A stretch of 22,973 nt of DNA from Candidatus Omnitrophota bacterium (lineage in GTDB: Bacteria; Hinthialibacterota; Hinthialibacteria; Hinthialibacterales; JAKPRU01). Where the stretch lies: NCBI GenBank assembly GCA_029557025.1, contig JAKPRU010001120.1, positions 1 to 22,973 on the forward strand, in the 5' to 3' direction. Made by a program: the position numbers and the translations under genes. The notes under the pieces were generated by a model. That model made no database searches, was not told the DNA's origin, and saw only the letters and a program-made list of their open reading frames with translations. Every line of letters begins with the position of its first letter. Position 1 is the first letter of the stretch. This document shows, piece after piece, positions 16,087 through 22,973 of this stretch.

Positions 16087-17322
16087 ATGATTCGGCATGA
16101 TCGGAACGACAATTACATTCTCGCCCTGGACATCGGAACGACGAAGATTTGTTCCGTGGTTGCGCGAGAGCAGGGCGGAACAATTGAGGTATTGGGATTG
16201 GGACATCATCCGACAGCCGGGCTGTCAGGAAGTGGAGTGGTAGACATGGAGGACACCGTCCACTCCATTGAGAACGCCGTACGGAAAGCGTATGCCTGTA
16301 CCCCGGGTATCAAGATCAACACAGCAACGGTCGGAATCGGGGGAGGATATATTCAGTGTTTCAATACCGTCGGCTCCGTAGCTCTGCCCGGCCACGGTCG
16401 CGGTGTAACACGGGATGACGTCAATCGTGCCATTCGGATTGCTGCCCGCAAATCCGTTCCAAAAGACATGACTGTAATTCACAATATCCCGCGCCGCTTT
16501 CGGCTGGATAACAATGTAAATATCATCGATCCGATCGGCATGGCGGGGAGTCTTCTGGAAGTAGACGTGCATATTGTTACAGCGCAGGAATCGATTATGC
16601 GCAATATCCGCAGGTGCGTGACCCGAGCCGGATTGAAAATCGAGCGATTTGTTCTTCAACCCATAGCCTCCGCGGAGTCTGTTCTAACCGAAGAAGAAAA
16701 GGACGCGGGAATCGCTGTGGTTGACATTGGGGGAAGTACCACATCCATAGTCGTTTATTATGATGGCTCCATCCAGCACACGGAGATCCTCAATGTCGGC
16801 GGGGAACATATCACACGCGACATCAATCATTATTTTCAGACACCCCTGGAAAATGCGGAACGATTGAAAATATATGAGGGCACCGTTTTGACCGAGAGTG
16901 TGCCCGAAGAGGAATTCATCCAGGTGGTCCGATTTAAGAATCGCCGTTCCATCAAGGCAAAACGTCGTCGATTGTGCTGGGTGATCGAGGCACGTGTAGA
17001 CCAGATATTAAAGGAGGTGAACCGAACCTTGCAGGCGCGCGATCTGCTCCGTCATCTGTACGGCGGAATTGTTCTGACCGGTGGAACTTCATTACTGGAT
17101 GGATTAGTGGAACGGGCCGCGAAGGTTATGCATCGAGAGGCGCATATCGGCTATCCGAATGGGGTCCTCGGTCTTTCCGACCTCAACAGCCCCATTTATG
17201 CAGCGGGAATCGGATTATTGCACTACTGTCATCAGGAGCGCATGTCGGAACGAGCCTCCAAGGGGTCGACCGTGAAACATCTGCTGGTGCGAAGTCTGGA
17301 ATGGTTGCGAGAGACATTTTAA
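16087..17322 (+). CDS. ftsA: Cell division protein FtsA
   Basis: An actin-like ATPase that tethers FtsZ to the membrane and recruits later divisome proteins. Actin-fold phosphate loops are visible: LDIGTTK (residues 14-20) and VVDIGGSTT in the second half, plus GGIVLTGGTSLLDGL as the adenosine loop. The subdomain 1C region (GLSGSGVVDMEDTVHSIENAV) is typical. The last residues, KHLLVRSLEWLRETF, form an amphipathic helix of the kind that binds the membrane. Length 411 residues is normal. The gap to ftsZ is 81 bp with no clear promoter that I can find. Confidence 0.95.
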   Translation: MIRHDRNDNYILALDIGTTKICSVVAREQGGTIEVLGLGHHPTAGLSGSGVVDMEDTVHSIENAVRKAYACTPGIKINTATVGIGGGYIQCFNTVGSVALPGHGRGVTRDDVNRAIRIAARKSVPKDMTVIHNIPRRFRLDNNVNIIDPIGMAGSLLEVDVHIVTAQESIMRNIRRCVTRAGLKIERFVLQPIASAESVLTEEEKDAGIAVVDIGGSTTSIVVYYDGSIQHTEILNVGGEHITRDINHYFQTPLENAERLKIYEGTVLTESVPEEEFIQVVRFKNRRSIKAKRRRLCWVIEARVDQILKEVNRTLQARDLLRHLYGGIVLTGGTSLLDGLVERAAKVMHREAHIGYPNGVLGLSDLNSPIYAAGIGLLHYCHQERMSERASKGSTVKHLLVRSLEWLRETF

Positions 17323-17403
17323 TGCGGACCGCGAGGTTCTCTGGCCAGAAGGCGACAGAAACAATCCACAAAAAGATTCCGTTGAAGAGAGAGGAGCCAA
17401 ATC

Positions 17404-18687
17404 ATGATTCAGATGGTAGACGAAGCAAGAGAGAGAATGGACCGGGGCCCCCGAATCCTGGTTGTCGGGGTCGGGGGTGGTGGCAGTAATGCCGTGGACG
17501 CCATGAGTTCTGACGGTGGCATGGATGGTGTCGAGTTCATGGTCATCAATACCGATCTCCAGGCGCTTCATCGTGCACGAACGCCGAAAAAGATCCATAT
17601 CGGAGCAGGAGTTACAAACGGCTTGGGAACGGGCGCGAATCCGACTCTCGGAGAGAAGGCCGCTGAGGAGGACCGCGCTGTTCTTCGCGAAGCATTGGAA
17701 GGTGCGGACCTGGTATTCATTACGGCAGGCTTGGGCGGAGGCACCGGATCCGGCGCTTCATCCGTGATCGCCGATTTAGCCAAAGAAATTGGGGCCTTGT
17801 CTGTAGCCATCACGACAAAACCCTTCGATTTCGAGGGATCAGTGCGTCGAAGCCATGCGGATAAGTACCAACTCATTCTCCGCAAAAAGTGCGACACGCT
17901 GATTACCGTTCCGAACCAGAGACTGGTCAATATTGTGGATGAGAAAACCACACTGATTCAGGCGTTTCAAGTAGCAGATTCCGTACTGAAACAGTGTGTG
18001 CAATCCATATCCGATTTGATTACGCGGCCGGGTTTAATCAATCTGGACTTTGCAGACATTAAAGCTGTTATGGACAGCTCGGTTCAGGGAACGGGCGCAG
18101 TCATGGGTGTCGGCTATGGTCAGGGCGAGCACCGTGCGCGCGAGGCATTTCAGCAGGCTTCCTCCAGCCCACTTATGGAAGAAGTGATGATTCAGGGAGC
18201 CAAAGGTATTCTGGTAAACATCACGGCCCCGCCCAACGTGACATTGCATGAGGTTAATGAAGCGATGAATCAATACATCAACGGAAAGGCCGATCCATCT
18301 GCGAACGTTATTTTCGGTGTCGTTCTGGATGAGAATATGGATGACGATATGAAGGTAACAATTCTCGCATCCGGATTTGTCAAAAGTGCGGAAACGGACG
18401 GAGCGGCAAGCGCCTCCGTTGGCAACTATGAACGGGACAACCGGGAATACGAGAAACCCGCCTGGGCGGCGAAAGCGGATGAATTCCCCCAATACTACCC
18501 GGAAACAATCGTCGACGACGATTTGCGGGAACCGGCTGTTGTCGGTTCGGCGATGGCGGAAAATAGTCCGTTCCGGAGTTCCTCTTCCAGTCGCCACCAT
18601 CCGGATCATCTAACGGAACGAGAGCGGGATACAAACAAGAAGGATGTGAGCCGTGTGCTGCCTGTGCTTTTCAGCAGTCGAAAATAG
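17404..18687 (+). CDS. ftsZ: Cell division GTPase FtsZ
   Basis: The tubulin-like GTPase forming the Z ring. It has VVGVGGGGSNAVD near the N-terminus, the tubulin signature G111-G-G-T-G-S-G117, the T7 catalytic loop N213-L-D215-F-A-D218, and FINTD-type residues (VINTD). The polymerising core ends near residue 325, and a linker of about 90 residues rich in Glu, Asp, Arg and Ser follows. The tail (residues 414-427, DVSRVLPVLFSSRK) is an unusual form of the conserved C-terminal peptide that binds FtsA: the common form has Asp-Ile-Pro-x-Phe-Leu-Arg. Length 427 is normal. GAGAGGAG about 7 bases before the ATG gives a strong ribosome binding site. Confidence 0.97.
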   Translation: MIQMVDEARERMDRGPRILVVGVGGGGSNAVDAMSSDGGMDGVEFMVINTDLQALHRARTPKKIHIGAGVTNGLGTGANPTLGEKAAEEDRAVLREALEGADLVFITAGLGGGTGSGASSVIADLAKEIGALSVAITTKPFDFEGSVRRSHADKYQLILRKKCDTLITVPNQRLVNIVDEKTTLIQAFQVADSVLKQCVQSISDLITRPGLINLDFADIKAVMDSSVQGTGAVMGVGYGQGEHRAREAFQQASSSPLMEEVMIQGAKGILVNITAPPNVTLHEVNEAMNQYINGKADPSANVIFGVVLDENMDDDMKVTILASGFVKSAETDGAASASVGNYERDNREYEKPAWAAKADEFPQYYPETIVDDDLREPAVVGSAMAENSPFRSSSSSRHHPDHLTERERDTNKKDVSRVLPVLFSSRK

Positions 18688-18749
18688 ACGTCCATAATCG
18701 AATTCCATTGTAGAGACGAAGGTGAAAGAACAGGCTCTTCTTCTTTTTC

Positions 18750-18899
18750 ATGTGTGGAATCAACGACACGCCGGAGGCCGATTGTACTCCGCCGGATCGC
18801 CTGGACGCGCGGGACGGGTACGGAATCAACCCTCTGGCACCAGCCTATCCCCAGGGTAGTCGTGCATTCGTTATGCGCGGATCGCACGACGTGCGGTGA
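18750..18899 (+). CDS. Possible small ORF, 49 aa, unknown
   Basis: An ATG at 18750 opens 49 codons ending with TGA at 18897-18899, whose last base is also the first base of the terminator stem. The peptide contains two Gly-Ile-Asn sites (start MCGINDTPEADC, then GYGINPLAP) and is Pro/Asp/Arg rich, with no signal peptide or membrane segment. There is no convincing ribosome binding site: the nearest purine run (GAAGGTGAAAG) is about 20-30 bases upstream. I do not recognise the product. The exact join with the terminator is the main reason to list it; it may equally be part of an untranslated structured RNA. Confidence 0.2.
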   Translation: MCGINDTPEADCTPPDRLDARDGYGINPLAPAYPQGSRAFVMRGSHDVR

Positions 18900-18929
18900 G
18901 GGAGGTCAAGGATGTTGACCTCCCTTTTT
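18899..18929 (+). terminator. Rho-independent terminator closing the dcw operon
   Basis: GGGAGGTCAA (18900-18909), a five-base loop, and its exact complement TTGACCTCCC (18915-18924) form a 10-bp GC-rich stem, extended to 11 bp by an A-T pair. It is followed directly by TTTTT and a further T-rich run. The orientation suits transcripts from ftsZ. Confidence 0.92.
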
Positions 18930-19052
18930 CTTTTGCCTTTTCTTAGCCGTCTCTCGAATTGGGGGACGGGAAGCTTGCGCTTTGATCTTAATTCGGACAT
19001 CATGTTTATGAATTGTACGACATGTACGAGACATATTCGAGAATCATCTTTT

Positions 19053-19058
19053 GAGGAG
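19053..19058 (+). promoter_or_regulatory. Ribosome binding site supporting a TTG start
   Basis: GAGGAG at 19053-19058 is 5 bases before TTG 19064, and the encoded N-terminus reaches a twin-arginine signal within 12 residues, so the TTG is a credible start. Confidence 0.65.
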
Positions 19059-19063
19059 ACACT

Positions 19064-19987
19064 TTGATAACAAGGCTAGATCGTACTCTTCTCACTCGCC
19101 GTTCCTTTGCGCTCCTGACCACCGTCGCTGCCGCCGATCTGGTCATATCCCCTGTCCTTGGTGCACAGATGGCCTCCGATTCACCCCGTCGCAAGATCAA
19201 AAAATCCCTCAAGCTGGGGATGATCGAGGAAGGCAAGACCTTCGAGGATAAACTCACGGTGGCAAAGAACGCCGGATTTCATTGCGTGGAGCCGGGGACG
19301 ATCTACGACCGCAGCACTGTAGAGGAATTGCGCCGGGCATCCGAGAAAACCGGCATCCTTGTCGATGCTGTCGTCTGCGACAAGCACTGGAGTCATCCCC
19401 TTTCCGATCCTGATCCCGGCAAAGTAGACATCTGTGTCGACTCGGTGCGCCTAAGCCTGGAAAACGCAAAGCACCTCGGTGGTGATATGGTTCTCCTCGT
19501 TCCCGCCGTGGTCAATGAACAGGTCCTGTACGAACAGGCTTATGAACGCTCCATGCGGGTCATTCGTGAGGAGATCGTCCCGATGGCAACGGCCGTGAAC
19601 ATCGTTGTGGGAATCGAGAATGTGTGGAACAATTTCCTTCTCAGTCCGATCGAGTTCCGCAGATATATAGAGGAAATCGACAGCCCGCACGTTCGCGCTT
19701 GGTTCGACATCGGAAATGTAGTCGCATTCGGATATCCTGCCGGATGGATTCGAACTCTGGGAACACTAATAGCCCGTGTGGATGTAAAGGATTTCAAAGG
19801 CGGCCCGATGGTGGGAGGCGAGTTTGTTCCCCTGCGGCAGGGGTCAGTCCCCTGGAATGACGTCATGAAGGCCTTTGATGAAATCGGTTACCAGGGAATT
19901 TTCGCGGCCGAAGTACAGGGCGGGAAACAGGATTACTTGCTTGAAATGGTATCGAAACCAATGGATTTGATAATTGCGGAGAAGTAA
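19064..19987 (+). CDS. Tat-exported sugar phosphate isomerase/epimerase-like TIM-barrel protein
   Basis: A 307-residue member of the xylose isomerase-like / AP endonuclease 2 TIM-barrel superfamily (PF01261 type). The N-terminus has a twin-arginine motif T11-R12-R13-S-F15 followed by a hydrophobic stretch and a possible cleavage site after LGA (residue 34), so export by Tat is predicted. Likely metal and substrate ligands at the barrel's C-terminal face are E185 (GIENVWNN), D215 (WFDIGNVVAFGYP) and E283 (FAAEVQGG). In the epimerases UlaE and D-tagatose 3-epimerase a histidine is the fourth ligand; here the matching VDVKDF segment has Asp240. The substrate is unknown: hydroxypyruvate isomerase and sugar 3-epimerase names are both used for such proteins. 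It is 7 bp upstream of the DUF1638-HyuA gene, so likely co-transcribed. Confidence 0.8.
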   Translation: MITRLDRTLLTRRSFALLTTVAAADLVISPVLGAQMASDSPRRKIKKSLKLGMIEEGKTFEDKLTVAKNAGFHCVEPGTIYDRSTVEELRRASEKTGILVDAVVCDKHWSHPLSDPDPGKVDICVDSVRLSLENAKHLGGDMVLLVPAVVNEQVLYEQAYERSMRVIREEIVPMATAVNIVVGIENVWNNFLLSPIEFRRYIEEIDSPHVRAWFDIGNVVAFGYPAGWIRTLGTLIARVDVKDFKGGPMVGGEFVPLRQGSVPWNDVMKAFDEIGYQGIFAAEVQGGKQDYLLEMVSKPMDLIIAEK

Positions 19988-19994
19988 ACATACA

Positions 19995-22874
19995 ATGGAC
20001 TCTCTACACATTCATGTTATCGCGTGCGCCGTTTTGGCCGCTGATTTGAAGGCCGTGGCCAGAGAATTGGGATTGACTGTTTCTACGCGATTTCTGCCGG
20101 GCGGGCTCCACGAGAATCCCCATGCACTGCGCAAGCACCTCCAGGACGCAATTGACGAGGCCTCATCCGAGACGCGCATCCGGCGAATTGCGATCGGCTA
20201 TGGTGTCTGCGGAATGGGAACTTCCGGGCTTCACGCGCGGGACATTCCCCTGTCCATTCCAAAGGTTCATGACTGCATCGCGTTGTTTCTCGGCTCCGAT
20301 CGTGCTTATCGGGAACAATTCCGAAACTGTCCGGGTACTTACTACATCTCCGCCGGGTGGGTGGACGAAAAGGTACTCCCCGACTCCATGAAACAGACGG
20401 ATCCTGTCCAATGCGGGCCCCGGATTCTCGATCTCGACGAGATTATTAAGAAATACGGGTCGGAAAACGCCGAGGCGATCCGCCATTTTCTGAACAGCTG
20501 GCAACGCAATTACCGGCGTGCCGCATTTATCGAAACAGGCGTCGGAGGCCACAGCCGAAAATATGCGGACATCGCCCGGAACATGGCCCGGGAATTCGGC
20601 TGGACATATGAAGAGATCCTCGGAACTCATCGCCTCCTGAACCGATTGCTTGTAGATGAAACCTCCAGTGATGAGGTGTTAATTGTTCCTCCGCATCATG
20701 AAACCGTCTATAACGGAGTGACGGAAACACTCCAGGCCGTCGCCCCGCTCGGGACCGGCTTGGCTCTTCCGGAATGCCTGCTGTCCCTTTCCGCCTCTGC
20801 CGAAACGGGGCAGAGAACCGAGGCGACATCGGCAATCACCCTGGGGTTGGGGATTGACGCGGGCGGAACATATACGGACGCGGTTCTCTACAGTTTTGAA
20901 TTGAATCAAGTACTCGAGAAAGCCAAGACGCTGACTACCAAATGGGACTTCACCGTCGGTATTCGGGAAGCGCTTTCCAAATTGGATGCGACGCGATTGC
21001 CTCAAGTCGATCTTGTCTCGCTCTCCACAACCCTGGCCACAAACGCAATTGTAGAGGGCCGCGGGCAAAAGGTCGGTTTGCTGATTATGCCGCCTTATGG
21101 TCTGTTCGATCCATCGGATATTCCTCATCGGCCGATCAGCATTATCGACGGACGAATGGATTTCGACGGTACAGAACTCTCGCCGGTTAATCCCAATCAA
21201 GTGCGCAAAGTTATTCGACGAATGATCGAGCAGGACAATGTCCGCGCGTTTGCCGTAGCCGGATTTGCCGCCGATTCCAACCCCGCGCATGAGTTGCAAG
21301 TGAAAAGCATTATCCGAGAAGAAACCGAAATGAGTGTGACGTGCGGTAATGACGTGTCCGATCTGATGAATTATCGGGTTCGTGCGCAGACGGCTGCGTT
21401 AAACGCCCGGATTATTCCGCTTCTGGAGGCGCTTATCGATCAGGTACAGATCGCTTTGCGATATTATTCCATTTCTGCTCCCGTGATGGTGGTGCGCAGT
21501 GACGGCTCGCTGATGAGCGCCCGAGCGGCCAAACAGCGGCCTATCGAGACTGTTCTCTCCGGACCCGCCGCAAGTGTAGCGGGCGCTCGATTCCTGTCGC
21601 GACTCGACCGCGCAGTTGTGGTAGACATCGGCGGAACAACCACCGACACGGCGATCATTCGGAACGGAATTGTTGAGACATCTGACAAAGGCGCAACTAT
21701 CGGAGGCTGGCGAACCCATGTCAAGGCCCTCGATATGCGCACATTCGGACTGGGCGGCGACAGCCTGATCGGCTACCACAGGCAGGAAATTCAAATCGGC
21801 CCGCGTCGCGTTACCCCGATTTGCCGGCTCGGCGACCAGGATCCGAATACCAATGAAGCACTCGATTGGGTCGAACAGCATCTTGACTCGTTTGACCGAT
21901 CCACGGATCGCTTGGGTATCATGGCGCTGAACGCTCATAAGCCCAATTTCCAATTAACCGAAGTGGAAATGCGGATATTCGACATCCTGTCCGAACGTCC
22001 GCACTCCATTCAGGAACTTTCCTTCCGCCTTACCGGAGACCTGTTCCGACCTGTTCCTCTCGAACAACTGGAAGAACAGTATGCGATTCAGCGATGCGGT
22101 CTTACTCCTACCGATCTCTTGCACATCGACGAGAAGATGCATCTGTGGAACCGCTCCGCAGCTGTTCGCTTTTGTGAAATACACTGCCGCCTCGCGCAAA
22201 TCGATCCACGGGATTTTGTCGATTCGGTTCTCGAACAATTCATCAACAAACTGACAATGGAGATTCTTAAACGGGAGATGGGCGGGACGTGCGATGGAGA
22301 AGACATGGACCAATCCCCGTCGGCTGCCGCCTTGTTCCGAAACATGATGCGTGGTGGAGATTCCGACTACCAAGTGCGTATACGGCTGAAACATCCGTTG
22401 ATCGGTATCGGCGCACCGGTACAGCATTTCCTTCCGCAAGTTGCGCGCATCCTTGAAACAGAAGCCGTTATTCCGCCCGACGCAGATGTAGCCAATGCCA
22501 TCGGGGCCATCACAAGTTCAGTACTGGTCCAAAAACACGTACGAATTTCTCCGACACCGAACGGGACATACAATCTTTATGGATTAGTCGATTCTCCCGT
22601 ATTCAGTGACTTTGAAGAAGCACAGACTTACGCCGTGTGTGCCTTGAAGGATGCGATTCTCCGGAGCGCGCGCGAGGCAGGAACGAGCGAATCCCGAATC
22701 GAGGTTACCGCGCAAGATCAGGTTGCCCCGCTTGCCGGCGGCGGAGAACAATTCCTCGGTCGAACGATTACGGCACGCCTGACCGGCCAACCGGATCTCG
22801 CGAGACTTCTTTCGGATACATGCGATGAATCACCATCACTCCCAGCGGTTGCCGATGCTCCGCTGCGGCGCTGA
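19995..22874 (+). CDS. DUF1638 domain fused to hydantoinase A/oxoprolinase-family protein
   Basis: A 959-residue fusion. Residues about 5-245 resemble DUF1638: HVIACAVL (C11), a Leu-His-x-x-Pro element (~38-42), GYGVCGMGTSGL (C72), PKVHDCIALFLGS (H92, C94) and a GTYYISAGW turn. The conserved Cys/His set suggests metal binding, but no activity is established. From about 284 the protein is HyuA-like: GIDAGGTYTD (D288), LSTTLATNAIVEGRG, SGPAASVAGARFL, VVDIGGTTTDT (D544), FGLGGDSLIG and QRCGLTPTDLLHID. These form the ASKHA-type ATP-binding fold used by 5-oxoprolinase, hydantoinase and acetone carboxylase subunits. A HyuB partner is not seen. The start is ATG 19995 (a TTG at 19974 lies inside the preceding gene). 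Substrate unknown; in other genomes both families occur near corrinoid methyltransferases. Confidence 0.82.
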   Translation: MDSLHIHVIACAVLAADLKAVARELGLTVSTRFLPGGLHENPHALRKHLQDAIDEASSETRIRRIAIGYGVCGMGTSGLHARDIPLSIPKVHDCIALFLGSDRAYREQFRNCPGTYYISAGWVDEKVLPDSMKQTDPVQCGPRILDLDEIIKKYGSENAEAIRHFLNSWQRNYRRAAFIETGVGGHSRKYADIARNMAREFGWTYEEILGTHRLLNRLLVDETSSDEVLIVPPHHETVYNGVTETLQAVAPLGTGLALPECLLSLSASAETGQRTEATSAITLGLGIDAGGTYTDAVLYSFELNQVLEKAKTLTTKWDFTVGIREALSKLDATRLPQVDLVSLSTTLATNAIVEGRGQKVGLLIMPPYGLFDPSDIPHRPISIIDGRMDFDGTELSPVNPNQVRKVIRRMIEQDNVRAFAVAGFAADSNPAHELQVKSIIREETEMSVTCGNDVSDLMNYRVRAQTAALNARIIPLLEALIDQVQIALRYYSISAPVMVVRSDGSLMSARAAKQRPIETVLSGPAASVAGARFLSRLDRAVVVDIGGTTTDTAIIRNGIVETSDKGATIGGWRTHVKALDMRTFGLGGDSLIGYHRQEIQIGPRRVTPICRLGDQDPNTNEALDWVEQHLDSFDRSTDRLGIMALNAHKPNFQLTEVEMRIFDILSERPHSIQELSFRLTGDLFRPVPLEQLEEQYAIQRCGLTPTDLLHIDEKMHLWNRSAAVRFCEIHCRLAQIDPRDFVDSVLEQFINKLTMEILKREMGGTCDGEDMDQSPSAAALFRNMMRGGDSDYQVRIRLKHPLIGIGAPVQHFLPQVARILETEAVIPPDADVANAIGAITSSVLVQKHVRISPTPNGTYNLYGLVDSPVFSDFEEAQTYAVCALKDAILRSAREAGTSESRIEVTAQDQVAPLAGGGEQFLGRTITARLTGQPDLARLLSDTCDESPSLPAVADAPLRR

Positions 22875-22973
22875 ACCCGTTTCGATCGCGGCGATCAGCT
22901 CGCGTGCGACCGCAGGATAGATTGTCAAATGCGGCAAGTCTGCCGGATCAATCCACTGCGCATCCCGCAGCAC
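22836..22973 (-). CDS. Probable Nudix hydrolase, C-terminal fragment (5' end outside window)
   Basis: On the minus strand the frame is open from the window edge to a TGA at 22838-22836, giving 45 residues. The visible part, LRDAQWIDPADLPHLTIYP followed by AVARELI, matches the usual tail of MutT/Nudix proteins, where an aromatic-Ile/Phe-Asp-Pro-x-x-Leu-Pro segment follows the catalytic helix. The Nudix box itself lies outside the window, so the assignment is from this tail alone. The gene overlaps the end of the DUF1638-HyuA gene by 39 bp, convergent. Confidence 0.5.
   Translation of the reverse strand: MLRDAQWIDPADLPHLTIYPAVARELIAAIETGSAPQRSIGNRWE

Larger units (their letters stand above)
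18688..19063 (+). other. 376-bp intergenic region after ftsZ
   Basis: No well-supported gene lies here. It contains a 49-codon ORF of doubtful reality (18750-18899), a cluster of alternative hairpins (18859-18895), an intrinsic terminator (18899-18929), and then about 130 bp leading to the next gene. GGAATCAAC occurs twice (18756-18764 and 18822-18830), in the same frame of the small ORF. GTACGA is repeated at 19015-19020 and 19024-19029. I see no tRNA, and no SRP, 6S, RNase P or tmRNA signature. Promoter candidates for the downstream gene exist, for example TTGCGC at 18975 followed after 17 bp by CATCAT, but all are weak. Confidence 0.5.

Noticed and set aside
18606..18887. A 93-codon minus-strand ORF spanning the ftsZ end and the intergenic region
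   Set aside because: Overlaps the ftsZ coding end, has no recognisable domain, and runs against the terminator orientation.
18688..18898. Known structured RNA (6S, SRP, tmRNA, RNase P) after ftsZ
   Set aside because: None of the conserved sequence blocks I know for these RNAs are visible.
20679..21299. A 206-codon minus-strand ORF inside the HyuA module
   Set aside because: Antisense to strongly conserved HyuA motifs; its translation shows no domain.
1..22973. CRISPR array, insertion sequence, tRNA or prophage elements
   Set aside because: No regularly spaced long repeats, no transposase or integrase frames, no terminal inverted repeats and no tRNA-like T-loop/acceptor pattern were found by reading.

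Overview
The window is a bacterial chromosome segment dominated by a nearly complete division and cell wall (dcw) cluster, all on the plus strand: mraZ, rsmH, ftsL, ftsI, murE, murF, mraY, murD, ftsW, murG, murC, ftsQ, ftsA, ftsZ (about 1945-18687). The genes are packed with tiny gaps or 4-base start/stop overlaps, which is typical of one translationally coupled operon. MurE carries the Asp-Asn-Pro-Arg signature of meso-diaminopimelate-adding enzymes, so the peptidoglycan is probably DAP-type. The host cannot be named from this sequence. A C-terminal PASTA domain on FtsI, loss of murB and ddl from the cluster, and a twin-arginine-tagged sugar isomerase-like protein downstream would fit an uncultured lineage of the Planctomycetes/Verrucomicrobia or candidate-phylum type, but that is a weak inference.

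Layout. 1-747: the 3' part of a CgeB-like glycosyltransferase gene. 755-1660 (minus): ksgA, convergent with the glycosyltransferase and divergent from mraZ. 1661-1944: a control region holding a good sigma70 promoter toward mraZ, a weaker extended -10 promoter toward ksgA, two separate perfect inverted repeats between the promoters, and 10-bp-spaced AGTGGT repeats that resemble MraZ boxes. 1945-18687: the dcw operon. 18688-19063: a 376-bp stretch with a possible 49-codon small ORF, several competing hairpins and a strong intrinsic terminator that closes the dcw transcript. 19064-22874: a two-gene unit made of a Tat-signal TIM-barrel isomerase/epimerase-like protein and a large fusion of a DUF1638 domain to a hydantoinase A/oxoprolinase (HyuA) ATPase module. 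22836-22973 (minus): the C-terminal end of a probable Nudix hydrolase, overlapping the fusion gene tail to tail.

How the genes work together. MurC, MurD, MurE and MurF build the UDP-MurNAc pentapeptide. MraY and MurG turn it into lipid I and lipid II. FtsW polymerises lipid II and FtsI crosslinks it at the septum. FtsZ, anchored by FtsA, forms the Z ring, while FtsQ and FtsL connect the ring to the septal synthase. MraZ is the probable autoregulator of the operon, and RsmH and KsgA both methylate 16S rRNA. The least understood part is the DUF1638-HyuA fusion with its upstream partner. DUF1638 and HyuA-like genes are often seen near corrinoid and methyltransferase genes, but no such genes lie inside this window, so the role stays open.
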